From: a bacterium
GTDB lineage: Bacteria; Pseudomonadota; Gammaproteobacteria; Burkholderiales; Methylophilaceae
Reading direction: 5' to 3'
DNA: 7,112 bases
NCBI GenBank assembly: GCA_027310505.1
Contig: DAIDAS010000402.1
Coordinates: forward strand, 1 to 7,112
In this document: piece after piece, positions 1 through 6,886 of the stretch
How positions within the stretch are numbered: position 1 is the first letter of the stretch
How the letters are laid out: every line of letters starts with the position of its first letter
Position numbers and translations under genes: made by a program
The notes under the pieces: model-generated
Databases searched by the model: none
Seen by the model: only the letters and a program-made list of their open reading frames with translations
Told to the model about the DNA's origin: nothing

Positions 1-360
1 GCCGTTTGGCATTCGCAACAGGGCAATATGGTGTTTGGCGGCTTCCTCGTCGAAAGCCTTGGTCTGGAGCTCGCCGAATTTGTCATTGATCTCGCCTAGG
101 CGCCGACGATAATCTTCGCTTTCAAACACGGCCGGGATAGACGCAAGTAGTTCATCTACCAGTTGCTACATCTCGGCACGCAGCTTTCTACCCATGCCGG
201 CTGGCAGCCTCAATGCGCGGGGTTTGTGCGGTTGGGGGAAATTGTTGACGTAGCACCAGTCTGAAAGACTCGCAGCAGCGGCACGCTGCTGTTCAAGCAA
301 TTGGCGCATGAGCGTACGCTTGCCGCTGCCACTTGGTCCCATAACATACAGGTTATAGCC
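1..360 (-). pseudogene. Lon-like AAA protease (LonB/AAA_32 type), broken fragment
   Basis: The minus strand from 360 down to the window edge reads as one frame beginning GYNLYVMGPSGSGKRT, then DWCYVNNF, PHKPRALRLPAG, IPAVFESEDYRRR and IALLRMPNG. From memory this order matches the N-terminal ATPase part of the Lon-like AAA_32 proteases: the degenerate Walker A loop lies at about 339-313, followed by the DWCYVNNF and KPRALRLPAG segments. Intact members are cytoplasmic ATP-dependent proteases. The copy is broken in two ways. A TAG stop interrupts the frame at 168-166, and homology ends abruptly upstream of GYNLY, where the same frame meets stop codons within about 10 codons and the expected leader of the ATPase domain is absent. 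The fragment continues beyond position 1, so the fate of the protease domain is unknown. A sequencing error could explain the stop but not the missing 5' part. Confidence 0.8.
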
Positions 361-391
361 AGTTCTAGCTCAACGTCAGCAACCTGCATAA

Positions 392-601
392 CACCAGCCA
401 TTCGACTTCTTCATTATCACCGTCCGCTTTGGCCGAGAAGCCGCCCGCCGTTATTGGTCGAATTTCAGGAAATCAATAGATGGCGACTTGACCACAACGC
501 CTCCTAGCAAAGCAGCTAACTGGATTATCTGTAAGTCGTTAATGGCTACTTTGGGCTACGGATTCAACCGGTTGTTTTTCATTTTCGAGTATTCCGGAAT
601 A
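392..601 (+). pseudogene. Unrecognised reading-frame remnant
   Basis: The gap between the Lon-like fragment and the outer-membrane factor gene holds no complete gene. One plus-strand frame is open after a TAA at 389-391 and reads FDFFIITVRFGREAARRYWS from 401, followed by TTTPPSKAANWII near 491-529. It looks protein-like: codons from 401 to about 470 mostly end in C or G, unlike a random frame, and the residue mix (RFGREAARRYWS) is typical of a real protein. It has no ATG or ribosome binding site near its 5' end and runs on antisense into the outer-membrane factor gene, so at most it is a truncated 3' remnant. I do not recognise the family. It could be chance. Confidence 0.25.
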
Positions 602-603
602 CT
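588..603. repeat. 16-bp perfect palindrome at the operon end
   Basis: AGTATTCCGGAATACT is identical to its reverse complement and overlaps the TAG stop (604-602) of the outer-membrane factor gene. In the operon transcript it could fold into a 6-bp A/U-rich stem with a CCGG loop. The bases that follow in the transcript are A-rich rather than U-rich, so it does not look like an intrinsic terminator. It could be a protein-binding site, an mRNA 3'-end structure, or a scar of the rearrangement that left gene fragments next to it. Confidence 0.5.
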
Positions 604-2200
604 AGTTAAGAGATTTACGCTTGTCGTTAGCCATTGCTGTGGAACCGTCCTTTTCAGAATTAGACCATCCACCTCCCAGCGCTTGGAACAGTGCCGCCGT
701 ATCGCCGAAACGGGCGGCCTGCGCTTGCACCAATGCAATCGCTGCCTGTTGATATACCTGATCTGCACTTAATACTGCCAAGTAGTTGATGGAGCCAAGC
801 TCCTGTTGTTTGCGCGTGACTTCGAGGGTGACTTCGGCAGCACTCTCGGCTTCCACTGCGGCTTTCAAGGTCTCAGCATCCGCGTGAAGTGCATACAGCG
901 TATCTGCCACATTCTGAAACGCTGTCAGCACGGTGCTGCGATACTGTGCCCCTGCCTGAATCAGGGCCTGATCGGCGGCACGCTGACGATGCAGCAAGGT
1001 GCCTCCGTCAAATAGCGTCTGGGCCACGTTCCCGGCAATGCTCCAGAACGTGCCGGAAGACCAGAACATTTGACTGAAATGCGCCGCATTACCGCCCCAC
1101 GTACCATCGATCGAGAACTGTGGAAGGCGTGCGGCCACAGCCACACCGACCTGGGCACTGGCCGCATGCAGTTGTTCCTCAGCGGCACGGATATCTGGAC
1201 GCTGCTCTACTAATTTGGACGGCAAGCTGACGGGCAATTCTTCCGGAAGGTGGAGCGAAGACAAAGTAAATGTTTCTTCCACGTCCTCACTGGGCAGATT
1301 TCCGGCCAGTGCTCGAATCAGGTCCCGGGTTTGTTCCAGTTGTTTTTTCAGCGGCGGAAGGAGTTGTTTCGCCTGAGCCAAGGCAGCCTCCTGCGCTGCC
1401 ACATCGAGCCGCATGGCTGATCCGTATCTAAACTGCTGCTGCACAATCTCTAGGGAGCGGGTATTAACGGCGATGATACGTTCTACGGCGGCAATCTGGG
1501 CACGCACCGATGCTTCCTGGATCGCTGCTGCGACGACGTTGGATGCAAGTGTGATATGGACCGCTTCGAGTTGGAAGCGCTGAGCATCCGCCTGCGCCTG
1601 GAGTGATTCTACCTGACGCCGGTTGCTACCGAAGACATCTGGAACAAAACCCACGGTCAGTTGGGCACTGTGCCAATTGTAAATGACGGACGTAGGGGTT
1701 GGTGGCTGGCTGTTGGTCTGCCCAGTAGCGATTGTCGAGCCATCGCCTTGGAGCCCTGGCGAGTTGCCCCCCGTGTTGCCCGAAATCTTGATGCGCGACC
1801 GTGAATAGCCAGCTTGGATCTGCGGGTAGAAAAAACCCTGTTGGGCGTACACATTTTCCTGCGCCTGTTGTAATGCTGCCTGGGCTGCCTCGATTGTAGG
1901 GTTGGTCTGGAGAGATTTTCGGATCAGCGAATCAAGCTGAGGTGACTGGAACAGAGTCCACCACTCTTTTGGAATGTCTCTGCCTTCGATGAAAGTCTGG
2001 GCTGCACCGGCAATCTCCGACGCCGAAGCAGTGATCTTGGGCAAGGGGGTAGGCGCATAGTCGCTGGCACGGAGTGCTTCGGGCCGATGGAAGTCAGGGC
2101 CCACGGCACAACCGTTCAATATGCCCGCTGAAAGCGTCACCGCCAGAACCCCAGCGATTCCAATTGTTTTGGGTTTGTATTTGTAGGGGTAGTTAAACAT
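602..2200 (-). CDS. RND efflux outer-membrane factor, NodT/CusC-type lipoprotein
   Basis: This 532-residue protein is the outer-membrane channel of the tripartite pump. It forms a trimeric duct from periplasm to exterior and docks on the adaptor and pump. A basic, hydrophobic leader ends in the lipobox LNGC with Cys31, followed by AVGPDFHRPE, the usual start of NodT/CusC/OprM lipoproteins. Ala after the Cys fits outer-membrane sorting. Two outer-membrane efflux repeats follow, at about residues 95-300 and 315-515. The second opens with the hallmark RPDIRAAEEQL (334-344) and continues SAQVGVAVAARLPQ. The family's usual ALGGGW end is present, then a 20-residue polar tail. I chose the ATG at 2200 because it has a strong Shine-Dalgarno and places the signal peptide at the N-terminus. 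A TTG at 2257 would add 19 residues ahead of the signal peptide. It is last in the operon, 60 bases after the pump. Confidence 0.93.
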   Translation of the reverse strand: MFNYPYKYKPKTIGIAGVLAVTLSAGILNGCAVGPDFHRPEALRASDYAPTPLPKITASASEIAGAAQTFIEGRDIPKEWWTLFQSPQLDSLIRKSLQTNPTIEAAQAALQQAQENVYAQQGFFYPQIQAGYSRSRIKISGNTGGNSPGLQGDGSTIATGQTNSQPPTPTSVIYNWHSAQLTVGFVPDVFGSNRRQVESLQAQADAQRFQLEAVHITLASNVVAAAIQEASVRAQIAAVERIIAVNTRSLEIVQQQFRYGSAMRLDVAAQEAALAQAKQLLPPLKKQLEQTRDLIRALAGNLPSEDVEETFTLSSLHLPEELPVSLPSKLVEQRPDIRAAEEQLHAASAQVGVAVAARLPQFSIDGTWGGNAAHFSQMFWSSGTFWSIAGNVAQTLFDGGTLLHRQRAADQALIQAGAQYRSTVLTAFQNVADTLYALHADAETLKAAVEAESAAEVTLEVTRKQQELGSINYLAVLSADQVYQQAAIALVQAQAARFGDTAALFQALGGGWSNSEKDGSTAMANDKRKSLN

Positions 2201-2204
2201 ACAA

Positions 2205-2211
2205 TCCTTCC
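2205..2211 (-). promoter_or_regulatory. Ribosome binding site fixing the outer-membrane factor start
   Basis: GGAAGGA on the minus strand ends 4 bases before the ATG at 2200. It decides for this start over the upstream in-frame TTG at 2257. Confidence 0.7.
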
Positions 2212-2215
2212 AAGA

Positions 2216-2233
2216 GGGTTTGGTAACCAACCC
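2216..2233 (-). other. Hairpin in the pump/outer-membrane factor gap
   Basis: In the operon transcript GGGTTGGTTACCAAACCC can pair GGGTT with AACCC and extend by a short GG/CC stem with one bulged A. It lies a few bases before the outer-membrane factor Shine-Dalgarno. There is no U-tract, so it is not a terminator. It could tune translation or mRNA decay between the two genes. It contains the odd-centred palindrome TTGGTAACCAA (2220-2230) and, on the plus strand, the 9-mer TAACCAACC that also occurs at the palindrome upstream of the adaptor. Confidence 0.35.
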
Positions 2234-2260
2234 TGATAACACAAGGAAGCAATTCAAACA

Positions 2261-5200
2261 TTATTTAGTTTCCTCGTTTGCACCTTTTCGCGACCATCCC
2301 AGAACCATGACCTGCAACGCCGGTGCAACGATGAGCAACATAATGGGGCCAAGCAGCATGCCTCCGACCACAACTGTTGCCAGAGGTCGCTGCACCTGGC
2401 TCCCAATCCCAGTGGAAATTGCAGCCGGCAGCAGACCGATACATGCGGACAAGGCGGTCATCAGCATTGGCCGCATGCGTTGGTCTGCAGCAAGGTACAT
2501 GGCATCCAGTGGCGTCTTGCCTTCGTGCACAAGTTGGTTGAAATAGGTGATGACCAATATGCCATTCATCACGGATACCCCGAACAGCGATACGAAACCT
2601 ATCGCTGCGGAAATGCTGAGATCAAGACCGGTGATATATAAAGCAACGATGCCGCCGGCGATCGAGAACGGAATGGCCGCAAGTGTTAGTAAGCTATCGC
2701 GGAATGAGTTAAACAGCGTGTATAGCAAAACCAAGATGGCGCCAATGGCGATTGGCACGACAACTTCAAGTCGTTTCTTTGCCTGCTGAAGTTCTTCAAA
2801 CTCCCCAGCCCACTCAATGCGGTAACCGTTCGGTAAAACAACATTTTTTGCAATGCGTTCTTGTGCTTCGGCAACTGTGCTGCCGAGATCGCGACCGCGC
2901 ACGCTGAACTTGACGGGAATATAGCGCTGGTTCCGTTCATGGTAGATATAGGATGCGCCGGTATCGGTGGTGATCGTCGCCAGTTCGCGCAGTGGTATAT
3001 ATGCCGTTACGCCATTACTGGCAGCATAGCCAACCTTGATATTGCGGATCGCATCAAGATTGGATCGGTACTGCGGCGCCAACCGCACTGTGAGGGCAAA
3101 CTGGCGGTCGTCTTCGAGCACCATGGTTGCTTGCGTCCCGCCAGCTGCAGCCTGCACGACGGCATTGATATCCCCAGCATTCAACCCATAGCGTGCAGCC
3201 TTTGCACGATCTACGGTGATATTGAAATTGGGTTGCCCCAATACTCGGAATACGCCAAGATCGGCGACTCCTTTGACTTGGTTCATCTCGTGCAGCACCT
3301 GGTCGGACAGTTTCTCCAAGGTCGACAGGTCAGGGCCGATAATCTTGACCGAATTGGCCCCCTTCACCCCGGACAACCCCTCTTCGATATTGTCCTGGAT
3401 ATATTGGGAGAAATTAAACTCAATGCCAGCAAACTCAGTCGCGAACTGATTTTGTACTTCATTCACCAGCATTTCTTTGGTGTATCCTTTGGGCCATTCG
3501 TCGAATGATTTGAGTGGCACGAACAATTCAACATTGTAAAAACCCGAAGCATCGCTACCATCGTCAGGCCGTCCATGCTGAGAGACTACCGTGAGTACTT
3601 CGGGGTGACTGTTGAGAATTTGCCGCATGCGGTTGACCTTTTCCATACCAGCTTCAAGGGAAATGGTCGTCGGCATCGTAGCCCGAATCCATAGGTTCCC
3701 TTCTTCAAGCGCTGGAAGGAACTCGGTGCCAATACGCGGGAGCAGAAGGCCAGCAACAGTAAGGAAAGCCAAGCCGAGCATCACGGTTGCTTTGCGTTTG
3801 TGCAGCGCCCAACGCAACACTGGCGAATAAACGCGACGTATGGCACGCACGATAATAGTTTCTGATTCTTCGATGTGCTCTGGCAGGAGAAATGATGCAA
3901 GCACCGGTGTGATCGTGAACGTGGCGATCAGCGCCCCAAGCAGGGCGTACGCATATGTCCGTGCCATGGGGTTAAAAATCTGGCCTTCCACACCCTGCAT
4001 TGTGAACAATGGGATGAATGCGGCCACCGTAATCGCCGAGGAAAACAGCACAGCCCGATCAACCTGTATCGCGCTCATGAAAATCAGGCGCAGGCGGCTA
4101 ATGAATGCGTGTTTGGTCTCCCTCGGGATATGTGACTCAAAGGCGCTCTGAGACTGATTGTCGAGCATCTGTTGTTGCTCAAGCGACGTTTTCTGAAGGT
4201 TTCGGAAGACGTTTTCAACCAGAATGACTGCGGAGTCCACAATAATACCGAAGTCAACAGCGCCGACCGACAGCAGGTTGGCCGAGTCCCCCATGAGCAC
4301 GAGGATGATGATACTGAAGAACAGGGCAACCGGAATATTGACACTGACAATGATAGCGCTGCGCAGGTCCCCCAAAAACACCCATTGGATAAAGAATACC
4401 AGCAGGCAACCAAAGATGAGGTTGTGGAGGACCGTATGTGTAGTGACATTGACCAGAGTGGAACGATCATAGAACGGCACCATTTTGACGCCCGCGGGCA
4501 ACGTTCCGTCACTATTGATTTTTTCAACCTCAGCCTTTACGCGCTCAACAACTTCGTTGGTTTGCAGAGTGCGGTTCATTACGACGATACCAGTCACCAC
4601 GTCGTCTTCCTTGTCACGACCGGCGTTTCCTAAGCGTGGTACATAACCGATCGAAACCTTCGCGACATCCTTGACTAGGACTGGTGTCCCATTCGACTGG
4701 CTCAGCACGATATTCCCAATATCGGCGGTATCCTTAAGCAGACCTACGCCGCGAATATTCACCGATTGTTGGCCTATATTTACAGTACGTCCCCCGACAT
4801 TGGTGTTGGCGTTGCCAATGGCACTGATAAGCTGTGGTAGCGTGATGTTGTAACCTTCGAGTTTGTGCAGGTCGGCCTCAACCTCATAGTCCTTGGTCGT
4901 GCCTCCCCAGGTAACAACCTGCAGAATACCCGGTACCGTGAGCAGTCGCCGTGTCACTACCCAGTCTTGCAGTGTGCGCAAGTTGGTCAAGCCATAATGT
5001 TCCGGTCCCACCAATTGGTACCGCAGAATTTCCCCGACCAGACTGGAAGCCTGAATCTGTGGCTGCACACTATTCGGTAGGCTGACGTTTTGCTGGAGGC
5101 TCAACGCGGCCTGAGTATAGGCAAAGTAGTAGTCGACTCCATACCTGAAGGTAACTCGTACGAATGACAGACCGGCGAATGAGGTAGAGCGGATGTTGTC

Positions 5201-5437
5201 CACACCTGGCGTCGTTGCCAGCCCGACTTCCATCGGGCGCGTGTAATAGCGCTCCATTTCCTCTGCCGACAAGCCCGGAACCTGGGCTGTGATCTCGAGA
5301 ATCACCGGGGCTGGATTGGGATAGGCCTCGATATTCAGCTTGGAAAAAGCCATGAGACCCGCAGCAATAAAAACAAAAAGTGCGAGCAGAACGATGGGTC
5401 TGCGTGTTAGCGCAAAGGTGATGATGCTTCTTAGCAA
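2261..5437 (-). CDS. RND efflux pump, CzcA/CusA-like (HME) inner-membrane permease
   Basis: This 1058-residue proton-driven antiporter sits in the inner membrane as a trimer, and its length is normal for the family. TM1 is at about residues 14-31. The first periplasmic region follows, then TM2-TM6 at about 337-518, TM7 at about 550-567, the second periplasmic region, and TM8-TM12 at about 890-1045. The proton-relay motif in TM4 is DFGIIVDSAVILVEN, with D395, D401 and E408 in the spacing known for CzcA. This marks the heavy-metal (HME) side of the superfamily, although Ser402 replaces the Gly of the classical DGA. HGRPDDGSD begins at residue 621, and QRPLATVVVGG lies near the C-terminus. The start is a TTG at 5437 with a Shine-Dalgarno 6 bases away. 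No ATG lies near, and the N-terminus LRSIITFALTRRP aligns with family starts. The substrate is not shown by sequence; metal ions or organic compounds are both possible. Confidence 0.95.
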   Translation of the reverse strand: MLRSIITFALTRRPIVLLALFVFIAAGLMAFSKLNIEAYPNPAPVILEITAQVPGLSAEEMERYYTRPMEVGLATTPGVDNIRSTSFAGLSFVRVTFRYGVDYYFAYTQAALSLQQNVSLPNSVQPQIQASSLVGEILRYQLVGPEHYGLTNLRTLQDWVVTRRLLTVPGILQVVTWGGTTKDYEVEADLHKLEGYNITLPQLISAIGNANTNVGGRTVNIGQQSVNIRGVGLLKDTADIGNIVLSQSNGTPVLVKDVAKVSIGYVPRLGNAGRDKEDDVVTGIVVMNRTLQTNEVVERVKAEVEKINSDGTLPAGVKMVPFYDRSTLVNVTTHTVLHNLIFGCLLVFFIQWVFLGDLRSAIIVSVNIPVALFFSIIILVLMGDSANLLSVGAVDFGIIVDSAVILVENVFRNLQKTSLEQQQMLDNQSQSAFESHIPRETKHAFISRLRLIFMSAIQVDRAVLFSSAITVAAFIPLFTMQGVEGQIFNPMARTYAYALLGALIATFTITPVLASFLLPEHIEESETIIVRAIRRVYSPVLRWALHKRKATVMLGLAFLTVAGLLLPRIGTEFLPALEEGNLWIRATMPTTISLEAGMEKVNRMRQILNSHPEVLTVVSQHGRPDDGSDASGFYNVELFVPLKSFDEWPKGYTKEMLVNEVQNQFATEFAGIEFNFSQYIQDNIEEGLSGVKGANSVKIIGPDLSTLEKLSDQVLHEMNQVKGVADLGVFRVLGQPNFNITVDRAKAARYGLNAGDINAVVQAAAGGTQATMVLEDDRQFALTVRLAPQYRSNLDAIRNIKVGYAASNGVTAYIPLRELATITTDTGASYIYHERNQRYIPVKFSVRGRDLGSTVAEAQERIAKNVVLPNGYRIEWAGEFEELQQAKKRLEVVVPIAIGAILVLLYTLFNSFRDSLLTLAAIPFSIAGGIVALYITGLDLSISAAIGFVSLFGVSVMNGILVITYFNQLVHEGKTPLDAMYLAADQRMRPMLMTALSACIGLLPAAISTGIGSQVQRPLATVVVGGMLLGPIMLLIVAPALQVMVLGWSRKGANEETK

Positions 5438-5443
5438 AATAGT

Positions 5444-5449
5444 CCCTCT
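5444..5449 (-). promoter_or_regulatory. Ribosome binding site for the TTG start of the pump
   Basis: AGAGGG on the minus strand lies 6 bases before TTG at 5437, inside the 37-base gap after the adaptor stop. It supports this rare start codon. Confidence 0.65.
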
Positions 5450-5474
5450 AAGGAAAGGATGGGCAGAACTTGAC

Positions 5475-6674
5475 TTACCTCGACTGCAGGGCTAATGCAT
5501 TGCTAAGAAAAAGTGCTCCATCTGCGACAACTTTCTCCCCTGGCGACAAACCCTCTATGATCTGGGCGAGGCCATTCTGCATGAGTCCAAGCTTGACAGG
5601 GCGACGTTTGAAACGATGTCCGTCAGAGGTCACAAAAACTGTCATGGTGCCGTCGCCTTCGCGGACAACCCCATTGATTGGTATACCAATGCCGCGAAGC
5701 GATATGCCTGTCCGGATCATAAAATTGGCAAGCATTTGCGGACGTAACTCGTGATGCGGGTCACGGATTTCAGTGCGTACCGGGATGCGATGGGTGGCAG
5801 GATCTATTGAAGCGCCTATGTTCGTGATCTTCCCTTGGAACTGCCGTCCTGGGTAGGCCATCACAGAGACTGAAACAGCCTGACCAATCTGGAGTTTCGG
5901 CAACTCATCTTCCGCCACGTTGGCCACCATCCACACAGTGGAGATATCAGCAACTGTGAACGGTGCCGGTGTGCTTCCGGGCTGCACCAAGAGTCCCGGC
6001 GATACATTGCGTGTCGTTATCCGACCGGGAAATGGGCTGACAATACGCAGTTCACCATCGACCTTGCGGCTGGCGATAATCCAGTCCATCTCTTCGTCGG
6101 ATTTGCCAAAAATGCGCACCGTATCACGCGCAGCCTTGTAATTACCTTCTGCCGTCTGCTGATCGGATATAGCCTGATCCAGATCTTTCTGAGCGTTGCC
6201 TTGAGTTTCGATCAACTTTCTTGCACGATCCAAGGCCGTGGTTGTCAAGGCAACTATTCCAGCTGTGGAAATGAGATTTGATTCTGCCTGAACCAGGTCG
6301 GGGCTATCGATCGTAAACAACAGATAGCCCTTTTTAATATCATCCCCTGCCTTGGCGAATACTTGCCTTACACGCCCCGGAAACTGCGAAAACACCTGGA
6401 CAGTGCGGTCCTGGTTGAAGTCGATGTATCCGACCGCATCGCTTTGCAAGGCAAAATCATGTGCCTGTGCGGCGACTACCTTTAGCTGTCTGGATTGTGT
6501 ATCGTTAACGACAACTGTGTCTACGGCGGAAATGTCGCTGATGACGGTCTTCTCGACTGCACCCTGCTTCTTGCCGTCTTGGGCACCTGCTGCCACGTGA
6601 AATACGCTACCAAAGGTCAGTAACGCGGTCAGCATGGCTGCACTGACTGCAAATGTCTTCCTCGTTGAATGCAT
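5475..6674 (-). CDS. RND periplasmic adaptor (membrane fusion protein), CzcB/CusB-like
   Basis: This 399-residue adaptor bridges the pump and the outer-membrane factor in the periplasm. A Sec-type signal peptide covers about residues 1-31 (basic MHSTRK, hydrophobic core, VAAGA before Gln32) with no lipobox Cys. The first half of the lipoyl-like domain contains GYIDFNQDRTVQVFSQFPGR and GDDIKKGYLLFTIDSPDL. An alpha-hairpin follows at about 125-195, then the second lipoyl half (RIVSPFPGRITTRNVSPG), a beta-barrel (VWMVANVAEDEL, GASIDPATHRIPVR) and the membrane-proximal domain ending GLSPGEKVVADGALFLSNALALQSR. These features are those of CzcB-type adaptors. There is no Met-rich or His-rich N-terminal metal-binding stretch as in CusB or some CzcB proteins. 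I chose the ATG at 6674 over an in-frame GTG at 6683 because AGGGTG lies 6 bases before the ATG. It is first in the operon, 37 bases before the pump. Confidence 0.93.
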   Translation of the reverse strand: MHSTRKTFAVSAAMLTALLTFGSVFHVAAGAQDGKKQGAVEKTVISDISAVDTVVVNDTQSRQLKVVAAQAHDFALQSDAVGYIDFNQDRTVQVFSQFPGRVRQVFAKAGDDIKKGYLLFTIDSPDLVQAESNLISTAGIVALTTTALDRARKLIETQGNAQKDLDQAISDQQTAEGNYKAARDTVRIFGKSDEEMDWIIASRKVDGELRIVSPFPGRITTRNVSPGLLVQPGSTPAPFTVADISTVWMVANVAEDELPKLQIGQAVSVSVMAYPGRQFQGKITNIGASIDPATHRIPVRTEIRDPHHELRPQMLANFMIRTGISLRGIGIPINGVVREGDGTMTVFVTSDGHRFKRRPVKLGLMQNGLAQIIEGLSPGEKVVADGALFLSNALALQSR

Positions 6675-6680
6675 CAAATT

Positions 6681-6686
6681 CACCCT
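6681..6686 (-). promoter_or_regulatory. Ribosome binding site deciding the adaptor start
   Basis: AGGGTG on the minus strand lies 6 bases before the ATG at 6674. It overlaps the alternative GTG (6683-6681), whose own upstream region has only an AGG directly against it, so the ATG is preferred. Confidence 0.6.
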
Positions 6687-6739
6687 GTCAAAATCTTACA
6701 GTCCCAATCACCATGTTTATTGCGGCGAAATTGCTAACC

Positions 6740-6752
6740 AACCAAGTTGGTT
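6740..6752. promoter_or_regulatory. TetR-type operator candidate upstream of the efflux operon
   Basis: AACCAAGTTGGTT is a perfect 6+1+6 palindrome. Just before it is a further ACC half (TAACCAACC), giving tandem GGTT units on the minus strand. It lies 66 bases upstream of the adaptor ATG, either within the predicted leader or overlapping a weak alternative promoter. Short A/T-edged palindromes of this kind are typical of TetR-family repressors that control RND pumps. No tetR-like gene is in the window, so the regulator is unknown and the assignment is inference. Confidence 0.5.
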
Positions 6753-6784
6753 AAATCATGCGTAGGCCATGGAAAAATGGGGGC

Positions 6785-6813
6785 ATTGTAGGGAGGGACA
6801 GAACCCATAGATA
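6785..6813 (-). promoter_or_regulatory. Candidate activator-dependent promoter of the efflux operon
   Basis: TACAAT at 6790-6785 on the minus strand matches the sigma-70 -10 consensus in 5 of 6 positions. The -35 position 17 bases away reads TATCTA, which matches at only two positions. A good -10 with no -35 is typical of promoters that need an activator. Transcription would start near 6780-6778, leaving a leader of about 105 bases before the adaptor ATG. The inverted repeat at 6812-6831 abuts the -35 region. Confidence 0.45.
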
Positions 6814-6831
6814 CTGTGACAAATCACAGTA
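6812..6831. promoter_or_regulatory. lux-box-like 20-bp inverted repeat
   Basis: TACTGTGACAAATCACAGTA has two perfect 8-bp arms around a 4-base centre. It contains CTGT and ACAG at the same positions as the 20-bp Vibrio lux box and fits the CT-N12-AG pattern of boxes bound by LuxR-family quorum-sensing regulators. It lies 68 bases after the stop of a LuxR-type gene, and its centre is about 42-43 bases before the predicted operon start, the usual activating position. As RNA it would be an 8-bp hairpin, but no U-tract follows, so a terminator is less likely. A Crp/Fnr-family site is an alternative, but the TGTGA-TCACA spacing (4 bases) is not the usual 6. Confidence 0.5.
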
Positions 6832-6886
6832 GACGCGAGTGTGTGAATAACCTGGTGATAGCAGAAACGTCAGTGGTGGTTTAGAA

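Noticed and set aside
565..574. CAACCGGTTG palindrome followed by a T-run on the plus strand
   Set aside because: The stem is too short for a hairpin with a loop, and no plus-strand gene clearly ends here, so it is not called a terminator.
2201..2257. TTG start giving a 551-residue outer-membrane factor
   Set aside because: It would put 19 residues before a normal lipoprotein signal peptide, and the ATG at 2200 has a strong ribosome binding site.
2861..3508. 215-codon open frame on the plus strand inside the pump gene
   Set aside because: It is antisense to a well-conserved pump domain, has no family resemblance, and is explained as a shadow frame.
4103..4210. Gln-rich stretch between TM4 and TM5 of the pump as a possible insertion
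   Set aside because: From memory, related CusA/CzcA-like pumps with the HGRPDDG motif carry a loop of similar length here, so it looks normal for the subgroup.
6675..6683. GTG start three codons upstream for the adaptor
   Set aside because: It overlaps the best Shine-Dalgarno and has no properly spaced one of its own.
6686..6691. Perfect -35 hexamer TTGACA on the minus strand just before the adaptor gene
   Set aside because: It lies against the Shine-Dalgarno; a partner -10 would fall inside the coding sequence, so it cannot drive the adaptor gene.
6812..6831. Reading the dyad as a CRP site
   Set aside because: TGTGA and TCACA are separated by 4 bases rather than 6, so the half-sites are out of the usual phase; the lux-box reading fits length and position better. 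A Crp/Fnr-family relative is not fully excluded.
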